64,000 nt of DNA from contig NC_079879.1 of assembly GCF_029227915.1 (NCBI RefSeq), positions 10,912,001-10,976,000 on the forward strand, written 5' to 3'. Below the pieces are notes generated by a model. The model ran no database searches. It worked only from the letters and a program-made list of their open reading frames with translations, and was not told the DNA's origin. Positions 23,055 through 34,286 of this stretch are shown here, piece after piece; position 1 is the first letter of the stretch, and the number at the start of each line of letters is the position of its first letter. The stretch comes from Hydractinia symbiolongicarpus. Lineage: Eukaryota > Cnidaria > Hydrozoa > Anthoathecata > Hydractiniidae. Position numbers and translations under genes: made by a program.

Positions 23055-26000
23055 TTACTCCAGCAAGTCGACAAGTCTGGCGCTTCTCTTTAAATGACAA
23101 GAACAACCTTGCGGAATACGTAAAGTTCGAGACTTCCATTGATCGAAGTCGGACATGTTGCGTCCTTCAGTGCTTTCAAAGACAGTTACTGACTGTTCCG
23201 TCTCGAGACAGAGTCCTTCTGTTAGAAAGCATTGTTTGTCGTCACTTGTTGGTTCATTTATGTCTCCGCATGTTACCACTCGGATTCGTGATGGAAAGAA
23301 CTTTCTAAAAAATAAAAAACTTGCTATAAACTGACATGTTTGTGAAGAAGAAAAAATTAGGGAGTTTAAATCTCATGGAAATAGAAGAAAGACTTAGATT
23401 TAAGGGTAATAACCGCTATCGTCAATTTTCTCAACGTCAATGTGGAGAAAGGAAACTCTCGTGACAATTCTATAATTTAGGTAATATTTGACTGGTGCAT
23501 GAAGAAAAGAATTAACAAAAGTTAATTTACCGACTTGGGCATTTTTTGACCTGATAATTTTGACAAAGAAAACTGATCTGAGGTCTATTTTTTAAATTCT
23601 TTCACGATGTTACTTCTAACTGTTCCCAAATTTGTGAAATTCGCCAACTTCGGCTCATTATTTTCTGAGAGAAAGTTATGTAAGAGACCTTATCGGTAAA
23701 GAAAGTCAAATGTAAACGCTACTGGGATAAAGCTTTTCTCCCACTGAACATAAAGAAACAGGTTATAAAAGTATCGACCACCATAATGACAAATAACGTA
23801 ATAAAGAAAAAGCCACGGAAGGAATCAGTAGATAGTATTTGTTAGCCAAAAAATCAGCTCATATATTTCAAATTCTTCATGCCAATTTTCTACCGATAAG
23901 GATATACCAAATTAGCTTTTACATATTTAGCGAAAGCAATTTTAAATAGTTGTTTGCCTAACCCATTATGTTTTTCCGAAAAAACTACAACATAATAATA
24001 CATTTTTTTTAACCCTATATTTTTATTCTTATTCTACCAGTCAACCCCAAAAGATTATTTTAGCTGCCCATAGAATAACTTATTAGATTGGCTACACCTA
24101 TTGAAAAATAATGATTCCACTCACTTCTCCGGCAGTATTGCTGTGTATAAGCATTCTTTGCACATGCTGACAACATCCGACGCAGGACCACTTCCAGTTT
24201 TTTCTGAACAAAGACGTTTTACAAGGGTTGATCCTTCAGGCAAGATAATTTCACGACCTCCTGAACCACCCATGTCCTGTGTTGTTGTTGGTGCTACAAA
24301 AAAAAAAAAATAATAAATTAAAGTTTAAAGTTTAATATGAAACCGGTACATCCTGGTACCCAGGGCCTTTCTTCAGGACCTGGCTCTTTCTTAGAGCAGC
24401 TATCGCAAACCCTTTCGCCGTTGTCAAGTGTATCAAGGCAAATGCCCTGGAAATAAGGTTGGGTACGCTGCTGTTTGAGTTCTTAGTATTGTTTCTGTCG
24501 GCCCGGAATGGCAAAAATTTATGTTAGGCAGATTTTTACTTTAAAAAAAAAAAATAAAAAAGATGACCTGCTAATTATTCTTTTTTTGTTTATAAACTTC
24601 ATTGTTCCCGTCCGCGGAAGAAGTTTATACCATTTAAAAGTTAAATCACCGTTTCCTGTTCTGTTCCGTTCCTGTAAGCAGAAATCCATCTTCATAGTTT
24701 GACCACAAATAAGTAAACGCTAAAACCTGTATAAATGTGCAAAATGTGAATTAAAAAAAATTTCTTACCAGTAGTTGTAGTTGCACCACCGTTACATTTA
24801 TCCTTCAAATAATCCCTCGCTTCCAATAACAATGTTCTCGTCAAATTCACGGCGAAAGCAAAACGATCTACTTCAAAGAGACTTGACCCCGCCGGACACG
24901 ATGGTAAAGGGTTTGGTGCTGGTTTCACATCCTTTAAAATTATTTCTTGAACAAGCCGTTCCAACCGTTCTTGAGCTTTCAGAGAGCAACGTAACGCTTT
25001 AGGGATTTTGGGAACTTTTGGTGGTTTCATGCGATAATATCTCAGCATGGGTATTTTATTTCTTACGTAATACCTTTGTCCGTTATAATTACCACCATAT
25101 TTTCTGTTTACTCTCCGTAGACCTTTTTGGTTCCATTTGTTTTTCATCCATTTGTTTTTTCTTCCACCATATTTTCTTGTGGAGAAGGCTTCGAAAAAGA
25201 CCAACAGTGTTAGTAGAAGGTATGTCAGTTTCTGCAAAAAAATAATCATGCACATCTTATTTTGCGAAATTAATGTGATCATTGCTCTAACACGCCTCAA
25301 ATATATATGCGTGTATTAAGGCAGATGATAAATTATTTGCATAATTAACCTTTTTTTAATTGAATTTCCGCGCCCGAAGGCGTAGGAAATTCTTTAAAAC
25401 CAATGTTTTTTCTTTCGGAGCATTTTTTGTGAAAAATATGACCCTGGGATTTCACGTTCCTCCGAGAGGAGGATAGTATTGGTATAACTGACTAACTAAC
25501 TAACCTTGTCCCAAATGGTCAACTGCAACGTCACAGATTTAAACTTCGTACCCGAGCTCCCTAAGTACTGGGAAGTCATCTAAATGACGTTTTAGGCCAA
25601 AATTGGTATTTTTTTTCGACAAAATTTAGCTCAGTTAACAAAAAAGGTATGCTGAACATAATGGTGACATTATATTTTTGGTTTTTGTCACCTAAATGTC
25701 ATTTTAGGTCAAAATTAGTCCAAAAACTACTTTGTTTTCAACAAAATTTGGCACAGTTAACAAATAAAGTATGCTGAAAATGATGGTGATATCAAAATTT
25801 TGATTTCTAGTCAACTAAATGCCGTTTAAGACCATAAACGTTTCAATCGCAAGAATTTCAACCATGAATGATAGGCTGTATTTTTTGTTAGCAATTTCTT
25901 TTAAAATGTGAGTTTATTATTATACAATTCGTTTTGTTTGCGTTTGTTGTAAGATATAATGTCACTTGTGTGCTTTATCTTCAGAGCTTCATGCACCAAA

Positions 26001-26708
26001 CCTCTTCGAGTGTTTGGCACGATAACACAACAAATTAGCAGGTTGTCATCAAATATTTTGCTAGCGAGCGGATATTCTTAGAGCCCCCAGGGCTTCTTGT
26101 TTATGTTACTTATTACACCACCATTAATTTCATTATGATCTTCAACCGTTCTGCTTTTATAAGCAATCTAAGTGAAAAGTAGTGAGAGAAATAAACTTTT
26201 GTAATAGGGAAATAAATCTTGAAGTAATCCCCATATACTCAATTAATTTTTTATTTATCTTGCCATAATAGTCTTTTCATTTCCCTGTTTCAACCATTAT
26301 CAGTGAGCAACCTGTAAAAGGGATTTGGTCCAAACGCCATAACTGCTTAATTAGCGGTTATAGTGCTTGGACTACGTGTCATAAATACATATCTCCTCTC
26401 ATTATACTAGTCAATAAGCAGACTGATTCTTTCTTTTATAGTCCATGGCATGGCTAGGGGACTAAATCCACAGTCATTCACACTGGTTGAGAACGCTTAG
26501 TTAAAATCCCTCTAGATTGGAAGACCAGTGTTAGGAACGGTCTTCTTGCAACAGCAGAAGTGTCTCGTGGAGGCACACAAAGTCAAATAATTTTTTTTCT
26601 AGTCAGACTAATCAAAGGTAATTATTCATTCTCTGGACCAATCGGTAGAAATAGGGATTTTAGTGGTATTAGTGCTAAGAACATGTACAATAGAATTCTG
26701 CTTACCAT
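23055..26708 (-). CDS. Secreted precursor with C-terminal cystine-knot-like domain
   Basis: Four coding exons on the minus strand: 26706-26708 (ATG only), 24769-25231, 24125-24293 and 23055-23304 (stop). They sum to 885 bases, 294 residues, with all phases matching and GT-AG borders. The ATG exon joins a signal-peptide exon (MKLTYLLLTLLVFFEAFS). A basic pro-region follows, rich in Lys, Arg and Tyr, with dibasic sites. A Thr-rich linker spans the second junction, then KRLCSEKTG. The last exon holds VVTCGD, QCF, GLC, and a C-terminal IPQGCSCHL. The C...C...C...CxC spacing, with a hydrophobic-Pro residue pair before CxC, resembles Spaetzle/NGF-type knots (FPSCCSCH) and also IL-17 (VGCTC). I infer an extracellular ligand; the exact family is unresolved. 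A repeat-like stretch lies in intron 2 and another in intron 1. Confidence 0.75.
24340..24515 (-). repeat. Short interspersed repeat-like sequence in an intron
   Basis: On the minus strand it has a CCTTATTTCCAGGGCATTTG-type segment and higher GC content than its surroundings. I associate this kind of sequence with abundant dispersed repeats in cnidarian genomes, but no boundaries or target duplications are visible. Confidence 0.3.
25574..25850. repeat. Tandem repeat, about 114-121-base unit, 2.3 copies
   Basis: Copies start at about 25574, 25688 and 25809 with (A)GTCAxCTAAATGxCGTTTxAGGxC. Each of the first two is followed by ACAAAATTTxGCxCAGTTAACAAA and GTATGCTGAAxATxATGGTGA. It lies in intron 1 of the cystine-knot precursor gene. 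Confidence 0.75.
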
Positions 26709-28356
26709 GACTGTCCCTGTTGCGTGCTATGATGAAGCCTGTCTCTTGTTAGATTGTGTTTTGCTCGCCACTTTCGTCAGGCTTTTATAGGTAATTATTC
26801 CGGTTGACCAAAACCTGATTACTCTGGCTACATACCGCACATACAATGACAGGGTCATTAATTATCATACATAACAGCAAATTGTTACAAATTAGTGGAA
26901 CAACACGTTTCATTGATATATGCATTGCTTATAATGATTCTGGTCGCCATTTTTTAAAAAACAGAAACTATTGAAGAAAGTAGCACATGTTGTTATTTCC
27001 CCTTCTCAAAATGTACTAATGTCATCAAATATTAATCGATGCCGGATCTTTAGATTGCTACACACGGTACCGTTTTTGTTTTCGTTTTATATTTTGTAGA
27101 ACCCTCCACCTCACCCCTTCTTCTTTAGTAGGCTTTATTTGAATTGAATCTGCCCTACATTAAACTTGTTATCTGTTGACCTCTTTATCCCGTTTTGCAA
27201 AAAAATGCCATGAAGGAGGGTTTCTGTCATTTTTATGTTAGTTGATGTGACATTTTGTCAAAATGTCAATAACAACATTAAATTGATGTGCTTTTCGAAG
27301 AGGTCAAAATAGGACATTGAAACAGTTATAAATATTTTAAGTTGTTTCTCTATGTTGCACGCTTCTTTGATTTTGTGTTTTAGAAAAGGACACATTCCAA
27401 CAGCGCAAAAATTCAGCAAATTACACTTTATGACTAGTATTTATCTATAAAAAAGCAAAACGAACAAAAAAAATCAAAAAAGAAAATTCTTCTTGCATGT
27501 TATATAGACTTAAGTTCAAAAAACTGTCGGAACTGTCAAGGTTTCGCGTGGATTTAATTTTGCGAATTTTTGGTTAAAATACGCAGCACCCCCAAAATTT
27601 AATCTACTCCAGCCTTTATCCCATAATATATTATATACTACCAAAAACGCAACACGTTCTGACTTTTTCTGTGAGAGTTTAAACGTGAAAAAATAACGCC
27701 GCCAATAACCAATAGCGTCAGATAGGTGTATTAAAAGCGATCTTGTTAAATACCAAATTCTGTGTGAAACACAGCATTTTTTAATATTATTATCATTTTG
27801 GGATCAATTTTCAATTCTGAAGTTTTCTCATTTTCCTGTTTATTTCCATAGTGCCGTAAAATAGGCATGGAAATAGTCTTATTAAATTTGCAAATGCAGC
27901 TATATCTTTGTTTTTTCAAAATACATTATAATAATTCAGGGGAGGTTAAACAACTAAAGTCGTTTCTGATTATTTTGAAAACCACAAATATTTTGCAAGG
28001 TCATTAAATTAATTTTCCTGTATATATATATACATAGCAGCACGTGGTACAAGGAAGAACTTAACAAAAAAACAAAACTTTTAAAAATATAGATTAAGCT
28101 TCCCACGACGAAATGTGACAACAGAGAAGCCAGAGATTCTATAAAAGATTCCGAACTTCGAGAAAGTAATGTGTATATAAAATTTTCCATTTCTTTGAGC
28201 TTTTCCCTAGAAAATTAAAAGTTTATTTTTGTTATCTGTGATCGGGTGATTTTCAGCATTCGATCGCGTAAAAAATACGCAAATTTGCTCGTTTAAAAAC
28301 AAGCGAGCTTACGCATTCTTTTATCGGGTTCGTTCTTCCGTATATGCGCGTGCTTT

Positions 28357-28376
28357 CAGACAGACAGACAGACAGA
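28357..28376 (+). repeat. (CAGA)5 microsatellite
   Basis: Five perfect CAGA units. The TCTGTCTGTC end of the dispersed repeat at 9184 and 37630 has the complementary motif. Confidence 0.9.
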
Positions 28377-30202
28377 AAAATGGACCACATAGAGTATGTT
28401 GGCAATAGATTTTATCAATATAAAAGACACTGCAAATGATTTATCCATACTATTATTTTCTTCTCTCAAGAGCGAATTTAAGCACAAGTCATTTTTTTAA
28501 ACGCCGTACCCTTCAAACGTTTCAGTTTTTGTTTATGATTTCTTCCTGTATAAACGCGCGCGCCATAGGCATTTTTTTGGCGCGAAAGTTTTTTGCTGCG
28601 ACTTGTGCAAAAGAAAACGCCAAAAATGCATAATACAGAATACGCATCCTTATTCTTTTCCAAAAACATAGAAGAATTGGATATATAACTTTATTCGACA
28701 AAAGTATATGTCCAAAAAATGATGTTATTTATTGGTCTAAATAACAACTTAAACGAAAGTATGTCTGTTGCATCGTTCGGACGTTAACGATGTCTCCATT
28801 TCTAACCTTTTGACATGACACTCCTCTGTTCGCATGTTGAGATTTCTTTTAACGCTCTGTGTGTTCTTCGCGCGAAATAATCGCACGATACTTGAAGTTT
28901 GTATGTAATACCTTGAAAGTAATTAATTTTAGCGAATAAGCTATTTTCGCGGGAATAAAATTTTACGAAAGAGAAAAGAAAAGAAATTTCGAGAAGGATT
29001 AGAAAATTAAATTCTCATTATGTAATGTTTAGTATTTAAATTTTACTATGTTCATTGAAATAAACTGCTAACAAGTTGAAAAAGAGAAAAAATAGTTTTG
29101 GTCAAAAAAAATCAAAAATCAAGAAAATTGATCATGAATCGCAAAAATTGGTGAAAACTCGGAGAAATTTTGCGAATAGCAATCTTAATTTATTTTAGGT
29201 TTCTGGAAAGTTAGCAAAATTTTCAAAATCGCGAAATTTAGTTAGTGCGAAAACTTATTCCCTTGAGGTAGAAAAGTCAATTAGGCATAACCTTACAGAA
29301 ATTGGAAATTTGAATTTTGGAAACAAGCACTATCATCTACCAATTTTTGTCAGCCATTTAAAAAAAATACAAAATGAGTAGCTATCACTTGAAAGAATAC
29401 ATAAAATTTTCTCCTTCATCGAGACAGTAAATTTATTTTTTTGAGCTCTATTAGTACAAAATCTGTATGATTTCGTCTCTTGCCTACTAAATCTTGACTT
29501 TTTGTCGCAAGTGTTGTGTTAATGACTTCGTGGTTGATCATGTTGACATTAATAATAAGATTAAATGCTGACATTTTAATTAGTTTGTTTGTTTCGTGTC
29601 TATTTCTGGCGGTGACTCGTTGTTTTGCTCCTGATGTATTTTAATTACTGAATGAAAAAATTGTCAAGTGCATTTTCAAAGTATTTGCTGACAACACGAC
29701 CGAAGTATGATACTTTAACATAATAAATGTTCGCCAGAATTTTTTTGGGCTTTTCGCGATGCTTTAATTGTCAATTTCGCCACACGCAAAATTAAACTCG
29801 CGAAATTCATTTATTTATATATATTTAAAATTGTTTTTAACTGCGATAATGGAAGACTTAAAATGGCGCGCGCCCGGTCCCCTGTCAAACCTTTAAGTAG
29901 GGTTCCGAAAATATCCGGGTTACAGTCGGGCAAACACAACCTCCCCGTTGTAGCACTTTAACTCCTGAGGACCAGGTTGTCTTAAAATTGAACCGCCAGT
30001 TTTAGAATAGGGATAAATTAGGCAACTCAGCGGTAACAAACATGTTACCGTCTATGTCATGTCCTTAACCACCAACCGCGGCCCAAATTTCGTGAAGTTG
30101 TTGACTGAAAAAAGAAAAGTCTTTTTAAAAACGCGTCGCGAAATTAAATTATTGCGAAAATTTATTTTATTAGGGTATTATTCTTACGGATAAATAACTA
30201 AA

Positions 30203-30290
30203 TCCCCCCCCCCTGACTATTATATCCCTCCCCGTATATTCCTTCGACTATTGCATTTCCCCCGACTATTATATTTCCCCCGTCAACTCT
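30203..30290 (+). repeat. C-rich degenerate tandem motif
   Basis: A CCCCCxGACTATTATATxxC unit recurs about three times (CCTGACTATTATATCC, then CCGACTATTATATTTCC and a diverged copy between them). Confidence 0.55.
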
Positions 30291-32229
30291 ACCCCTTTTT
30301 TTCTCGATAAGGTATGGACCTTTAAAACAAAGTCGATACGATACGTCAAATGCAATTCGGCAGGTCGAATTATTGAATTAGATGTGTGGTTGTATAAAGA
30401 GAGAGAGGTTAATATTTTTGTATGACGGTATCTTATTGTCAAAATTTTAGCAGAAATTATTATCACAAAAGCCAATATATCAATTTTAAGGGTTTTTCAA
30501 TTATTCAGTATTTGAAAATTTTTCCAGAATTTTAATATTGCGAATCGTTATAAAAACTATAAAACGAACTAATCAAAACCGTATGTTTTAAAATAATACC
30601 TTGTTATTATAGAGAAAAACGGTAACTCTTCGGAAAACCGCCTTTTATTTTAGTGCTTTTAAAAAATGCGTTAAACTTTTAAAGATCGTAAAAATCTAAG
30701 ACTCGTGAATATTTTTTGTGTGGCTTCACGGTGAGTTTCATTTACGGGCAAAATTTATGGTCACAGCAAAGAAGGCCTCCACCAAAACGCAATTCTGGAG
30801 AATGAGGAAATGTTTCATTTTTTTATTTGGTAACAGATACAAATCATTATACACAGGGTGTCTTGTGAGTCAGGAACAGGAGAAGGAGGTTAAGAAGTAC
30901 ACACATAACCTTTGCGGCTACCAGCGAAAGGGAAGTTGTAAATGGGATTGTAAAAAAACGCGTTTAGTATGGAATAGAGGTCATTATTGTAGCATTTCAA
31001 AAGTAATCTAGGCGTAATAACAAAGCAACATTCAGTTATGACCACCACTAGGTCCTAAGGGTGTATCACTTTTATGCTGCGACAAACTAAAACGAGAAAG
31101 CATAATAACGAAGGCCCAAATGGATATTGGCGTGTTGACGATTGTAATAAACTCGATTCGTTTGAGCTTCTATGATTGTATTGAGCATAAGGATGGTTGG
31201 TCAAACATAAAATATGTCTTTTTTGTTAAATCAAAAGATGGCTTTTTTGATAATTCCAAGAATTGTGCGAACTGATTGTGGTGAGAATGATTTCGATTTT
31301 GCAGTGTAATCTTATCTCCGAATAATAGTCATTTGGACCCATCCAGCAGATACTACTAACTTTCACAGCTATGAATATTTGCATTTCAATAGAATGCGAA
31401 GATTCATGGGTAAATAATAGTAATAATAATAATAGGCTTGTGATCCAAAATTTTCGCGTGCAAAAAAGATTACATAATACAACAATTGATTCAAAAACCT
31501 GTCGGAAGTAAAAAAGCAGCAGCGTCCTTGGAATATCTGTTTTTTGTAGCAAAATTTAAGCATAAAATATTGGTTCAGGTTTAGCTTAATGAAGGGCCAG
31601 ATCAGCCTTTCTACTTTCTACAGAAACTTGATTTTTCGATAAATCCGGTAGACTTTTTTGCAAGCAATCTACCATCAACAATACCTTCGATGAAATTCAA
31701 AGAACTGATAAGAATCCATCAGTTGTTTTGAATACGTTCGTGACCAATTATTATTACCACAATAAGTATAGTCATATTTTTAAGTCTGTAAAGAAACCCT
31801 TGTGAGATAAAATGAAATGTAGCATTTGTGCTAGCCAGGAGAACCAGTGTAATGTTAAACACTGGGAATCACAAGAGAGAAACTAAGTTTTGATATTTTC
31901 GAAGAACTCCTGCGAAATATTAGAAATTGCCATTTCATTTCAAAATTTATTCTAAAAGGTACTTTTTGCGTAGGAGAGGAGAGGGGGAACACTGTTGCAA
32001 ATTCGGAGAATCCCGAAAAATAATCGGACAGACATTTACATAATGGTAGCGTGAAAGCAAAAAGTGATTGAAACATTCATTTCAATAGTTTGGACCAGTT
32101 TGATCGGGTGGGGTGGTGCTTTTGCATCTTATTCATAAAATTGTAGGCAGCTGTAATATATTGGAAGAGCTATAATTTGCAACATGTCACTTAAAAGGGT
32201 AAAGTTCACACTGTATCTAGCTATATAAC

Positions 32230-32841
32230 AGTCAGGGAAATCCTCTTAATTAAGCTATACAGCTTAATTCAGATGTCAGCTTAATTAGGATGATACAGTG
32301 ATATGATACAGTCTAATTAGGCGTTTTACAGCTTAGTTAAGATGTTCAAAACTTTGATCATCTAAAACACACATTTAACTGAATTTTAGCATCTATCTAG
32401 CTCACTGAATAAATCCAATATTTACGTGCATAGCTAGCTATAAACAACTCCAATACATTAGTTTTTCGTAGCACCCCGGAGATCTGCTAAATTTAAAGTT
32501 TTAAAAATATCCGCTTAAATAGGATGTATAAAGTGACGTGACATCCTAACTAGGATGCAGTACAGCTTAATAGACTGTCGTTAACAATGAAACATTGTTA
32601 TAGTCTATATCTTTTGAACCCGGGGTGCTGGAAATACCGTTCTTCTTTTATAATATAATGGTCAAACTGATGAAGGAGCTGCAGTGGTGATTCTGCTAAA
32701 ATTTACATTTTTCGAGAAATTGGGGAAAAACTTTTTCTACCTCCTAATTTAGATGTATATTACCTTATTAAGCTATGACACAGCTTATTTAGGAGATCTC
32801 CAAATTAAGCTATACAGCTTAATTAAGAGGATTTCCCTGAC
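32230..32841. mobile_element. Non-autonomous DNA transposon (MITE) with 8-bp target duplication
   Basis: 612 bases. The left end (A)GTCAGGGAAATCCTCTTAAT is repeated in reverse at the right end, and the inverted repeat continues inwards for about 39 bases with one mismatch. The inner part of each end is itself palindromic (AATTAAGCTATACAGCTTAATT). TATATAAC flanks both sides (32222-32229 and 32842-32849), an 8-bp duplication as made by hAT elements. The interior repeats degenerate AGCTTAATTAGGATG motifs in both orientations. No transposase frame is present. Superfamily assignment is inference from duplication length. Confidence 0.75.
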
Positions 32842-32849
32842 TATATAAC

Positions 32850-34265
32850 TCAAGATTAAACTTTTGTTTTCCTAAATATATTCAGGGCTGAAAAAACTGG
32901 CCTACACTATATAGCTATTACTTCTTCAACGACTGGAATTTGTAACTTAAACAAAACCAAAGATTCTCTGTTCTAAACAAACTAAACATTCAACTATAAC
33001 TGGGGATAAATTGTATTTTTTTTAAAAAAAATATGCCACCTGTTCTGCTGGGCAAGGTGAAACAAATTAATCTGACATATCAATTTTAAAGAGATAAAGA
33101 CATCTTTGTTTTAGTTTTAAAGAGGCTTGAAACCATTTTGGTTCCATCTATATGTGGACCTAGCTTTAATGTCATAGATGCTACACACCCTGCCCACCCA
33201 TTAGCATATAATTGACACAAAAAATAAATTGCTAACCCCTAAGGCCACCATCAAAGATATATTGTGTTCGTGTCCTGAACGCCCAGCAAAAATCCACTTG
33301 ACATCTTTTGTAGACCATTTTTCGCCGCCCTGTAAACTGTCAGTAACCACAGGAGTGCCCTAAAGGAATTTTCGCAAATTTTTGTCAATTTTGCATAAAT
33401 TAGTTCTGGCCAAAAAAAAATTATTTTTGAAAAATACCTTGCGAAATTTTTTCACGGTCTTTTTCCGACTTACTGACTCGGGTTTTTATTACCAAAAGGG
33501 AGTCGGTCGGAGGACGCAAACACAACATATTTTTGATGACAGCTTAACCTAAGAATTCTGCTTTTGGTGCACTTTTTTCTACCACAAGGTAAGGGTCACA
33601 TTATATTATTTTGCTTCCATTTCAGAAAAGTTAAAGTCCCTGGGCTTCTTCTTGCTTCCATTGGCTTCAGCTTTTATTTTATCTCAAACTTTTTTTTAAC
33701 CTGTGTTTTTCCTAAACTGATCTAGAACAGTTCCTTTTTTGTCTGTAATTGAGTTAAATGTAGCATCAATCACCCTCCATTAACCAGGCCTGGCCGGAGT
33801 AAAATTACCAATGTATGGTAGATCTCTCTTAATTTAACAATAACTTTTACAGTCACAATTGCACAAAGCTGTGTTGTGCAATGAAAATCTTGTATGGTGA
33901 TTTTTAGTATATTGTTGTTAATAATTAATAATAATAATAATAATATATAATAATAATAATAAAGAAAATCCATTTTCAGATTTAGACTAAAGCACATTGT
34001 AATCTATATATAAATATTTTATTTCAGAGATGATACAGGTAGATTCTTGATAAATATTGGTGTTTTGTTTTAATTCCATCATAAGATTAATTTTGTTGAA
34101 GCAATAAATCTGCCTAAAATTCTATCTGAAATATAATTTGTAGTAATAATACAGGTGATACATTGCTTAATCAGATAAATTGCGAGTTTTACTATACTCG
34201 CACTGCATTTTGTCCTTTAAAGTATTTTCCTTTAAGTTATGTCTTATACTTCCAAATGTTTTCAC
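32850..34265. other. Spacer before UFSP1
   Basis: AT-rich. An imperfect hairpin at about 33467-33515 pairs CCGACTTACTGACTC with GAGTCGGTCGG, and an (ATA)n-rich stretch lies at 33923-33962. No gene seen. Confidence 0.4.
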
Positions 34266-34267
34266 AG
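34252..34267 (+). promoter_or_regulatory. Splice acceptor upstream of the UFSP1 start codon
   Basis: GTTTTCACAG ends at 34267, 19 bases before the chosen ATG at 34287. Either a 5' UTR intron or a spliced leader could use it. An in-frame TAA at 34275-34277 lies between it and the ATG, so the protein does not extend upstream. Confidence 0.5.
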
Positions 34268-34286
34268 ATCTAAATAATATGTTTTC

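Larger units (their letters stand above)
26709..32221. other. Gene-poor spacer
   Basis: AT-rich DNA with many TTCGCGAAAAT-type motifs, a (CAGA)5 microsatellite at 28357-28376 and a C-rich cluster at 30203-30290. Short frames near 27954-28190, 30718-31011 and 31226-31563 lack recognisable domains and are not called. Confidence 0.4.

Noticed and set aside
24781-25319. Plus-strand frames over the cystine-knot gene
   Set aside because: Shadows of the spliced minus-strand gene, which has a consistent 294-residue reading.
28357-28376. (CAGA)5 tract as part of a CRISPR-like array
   Set aside because: A simple microsatellite without spacers in a eukaryotic genome.
33467-33515. Hairpin as a tRNA or ncRNA
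   Set aside because: Imperfect stem, with no tRNA-type boxes or other support.
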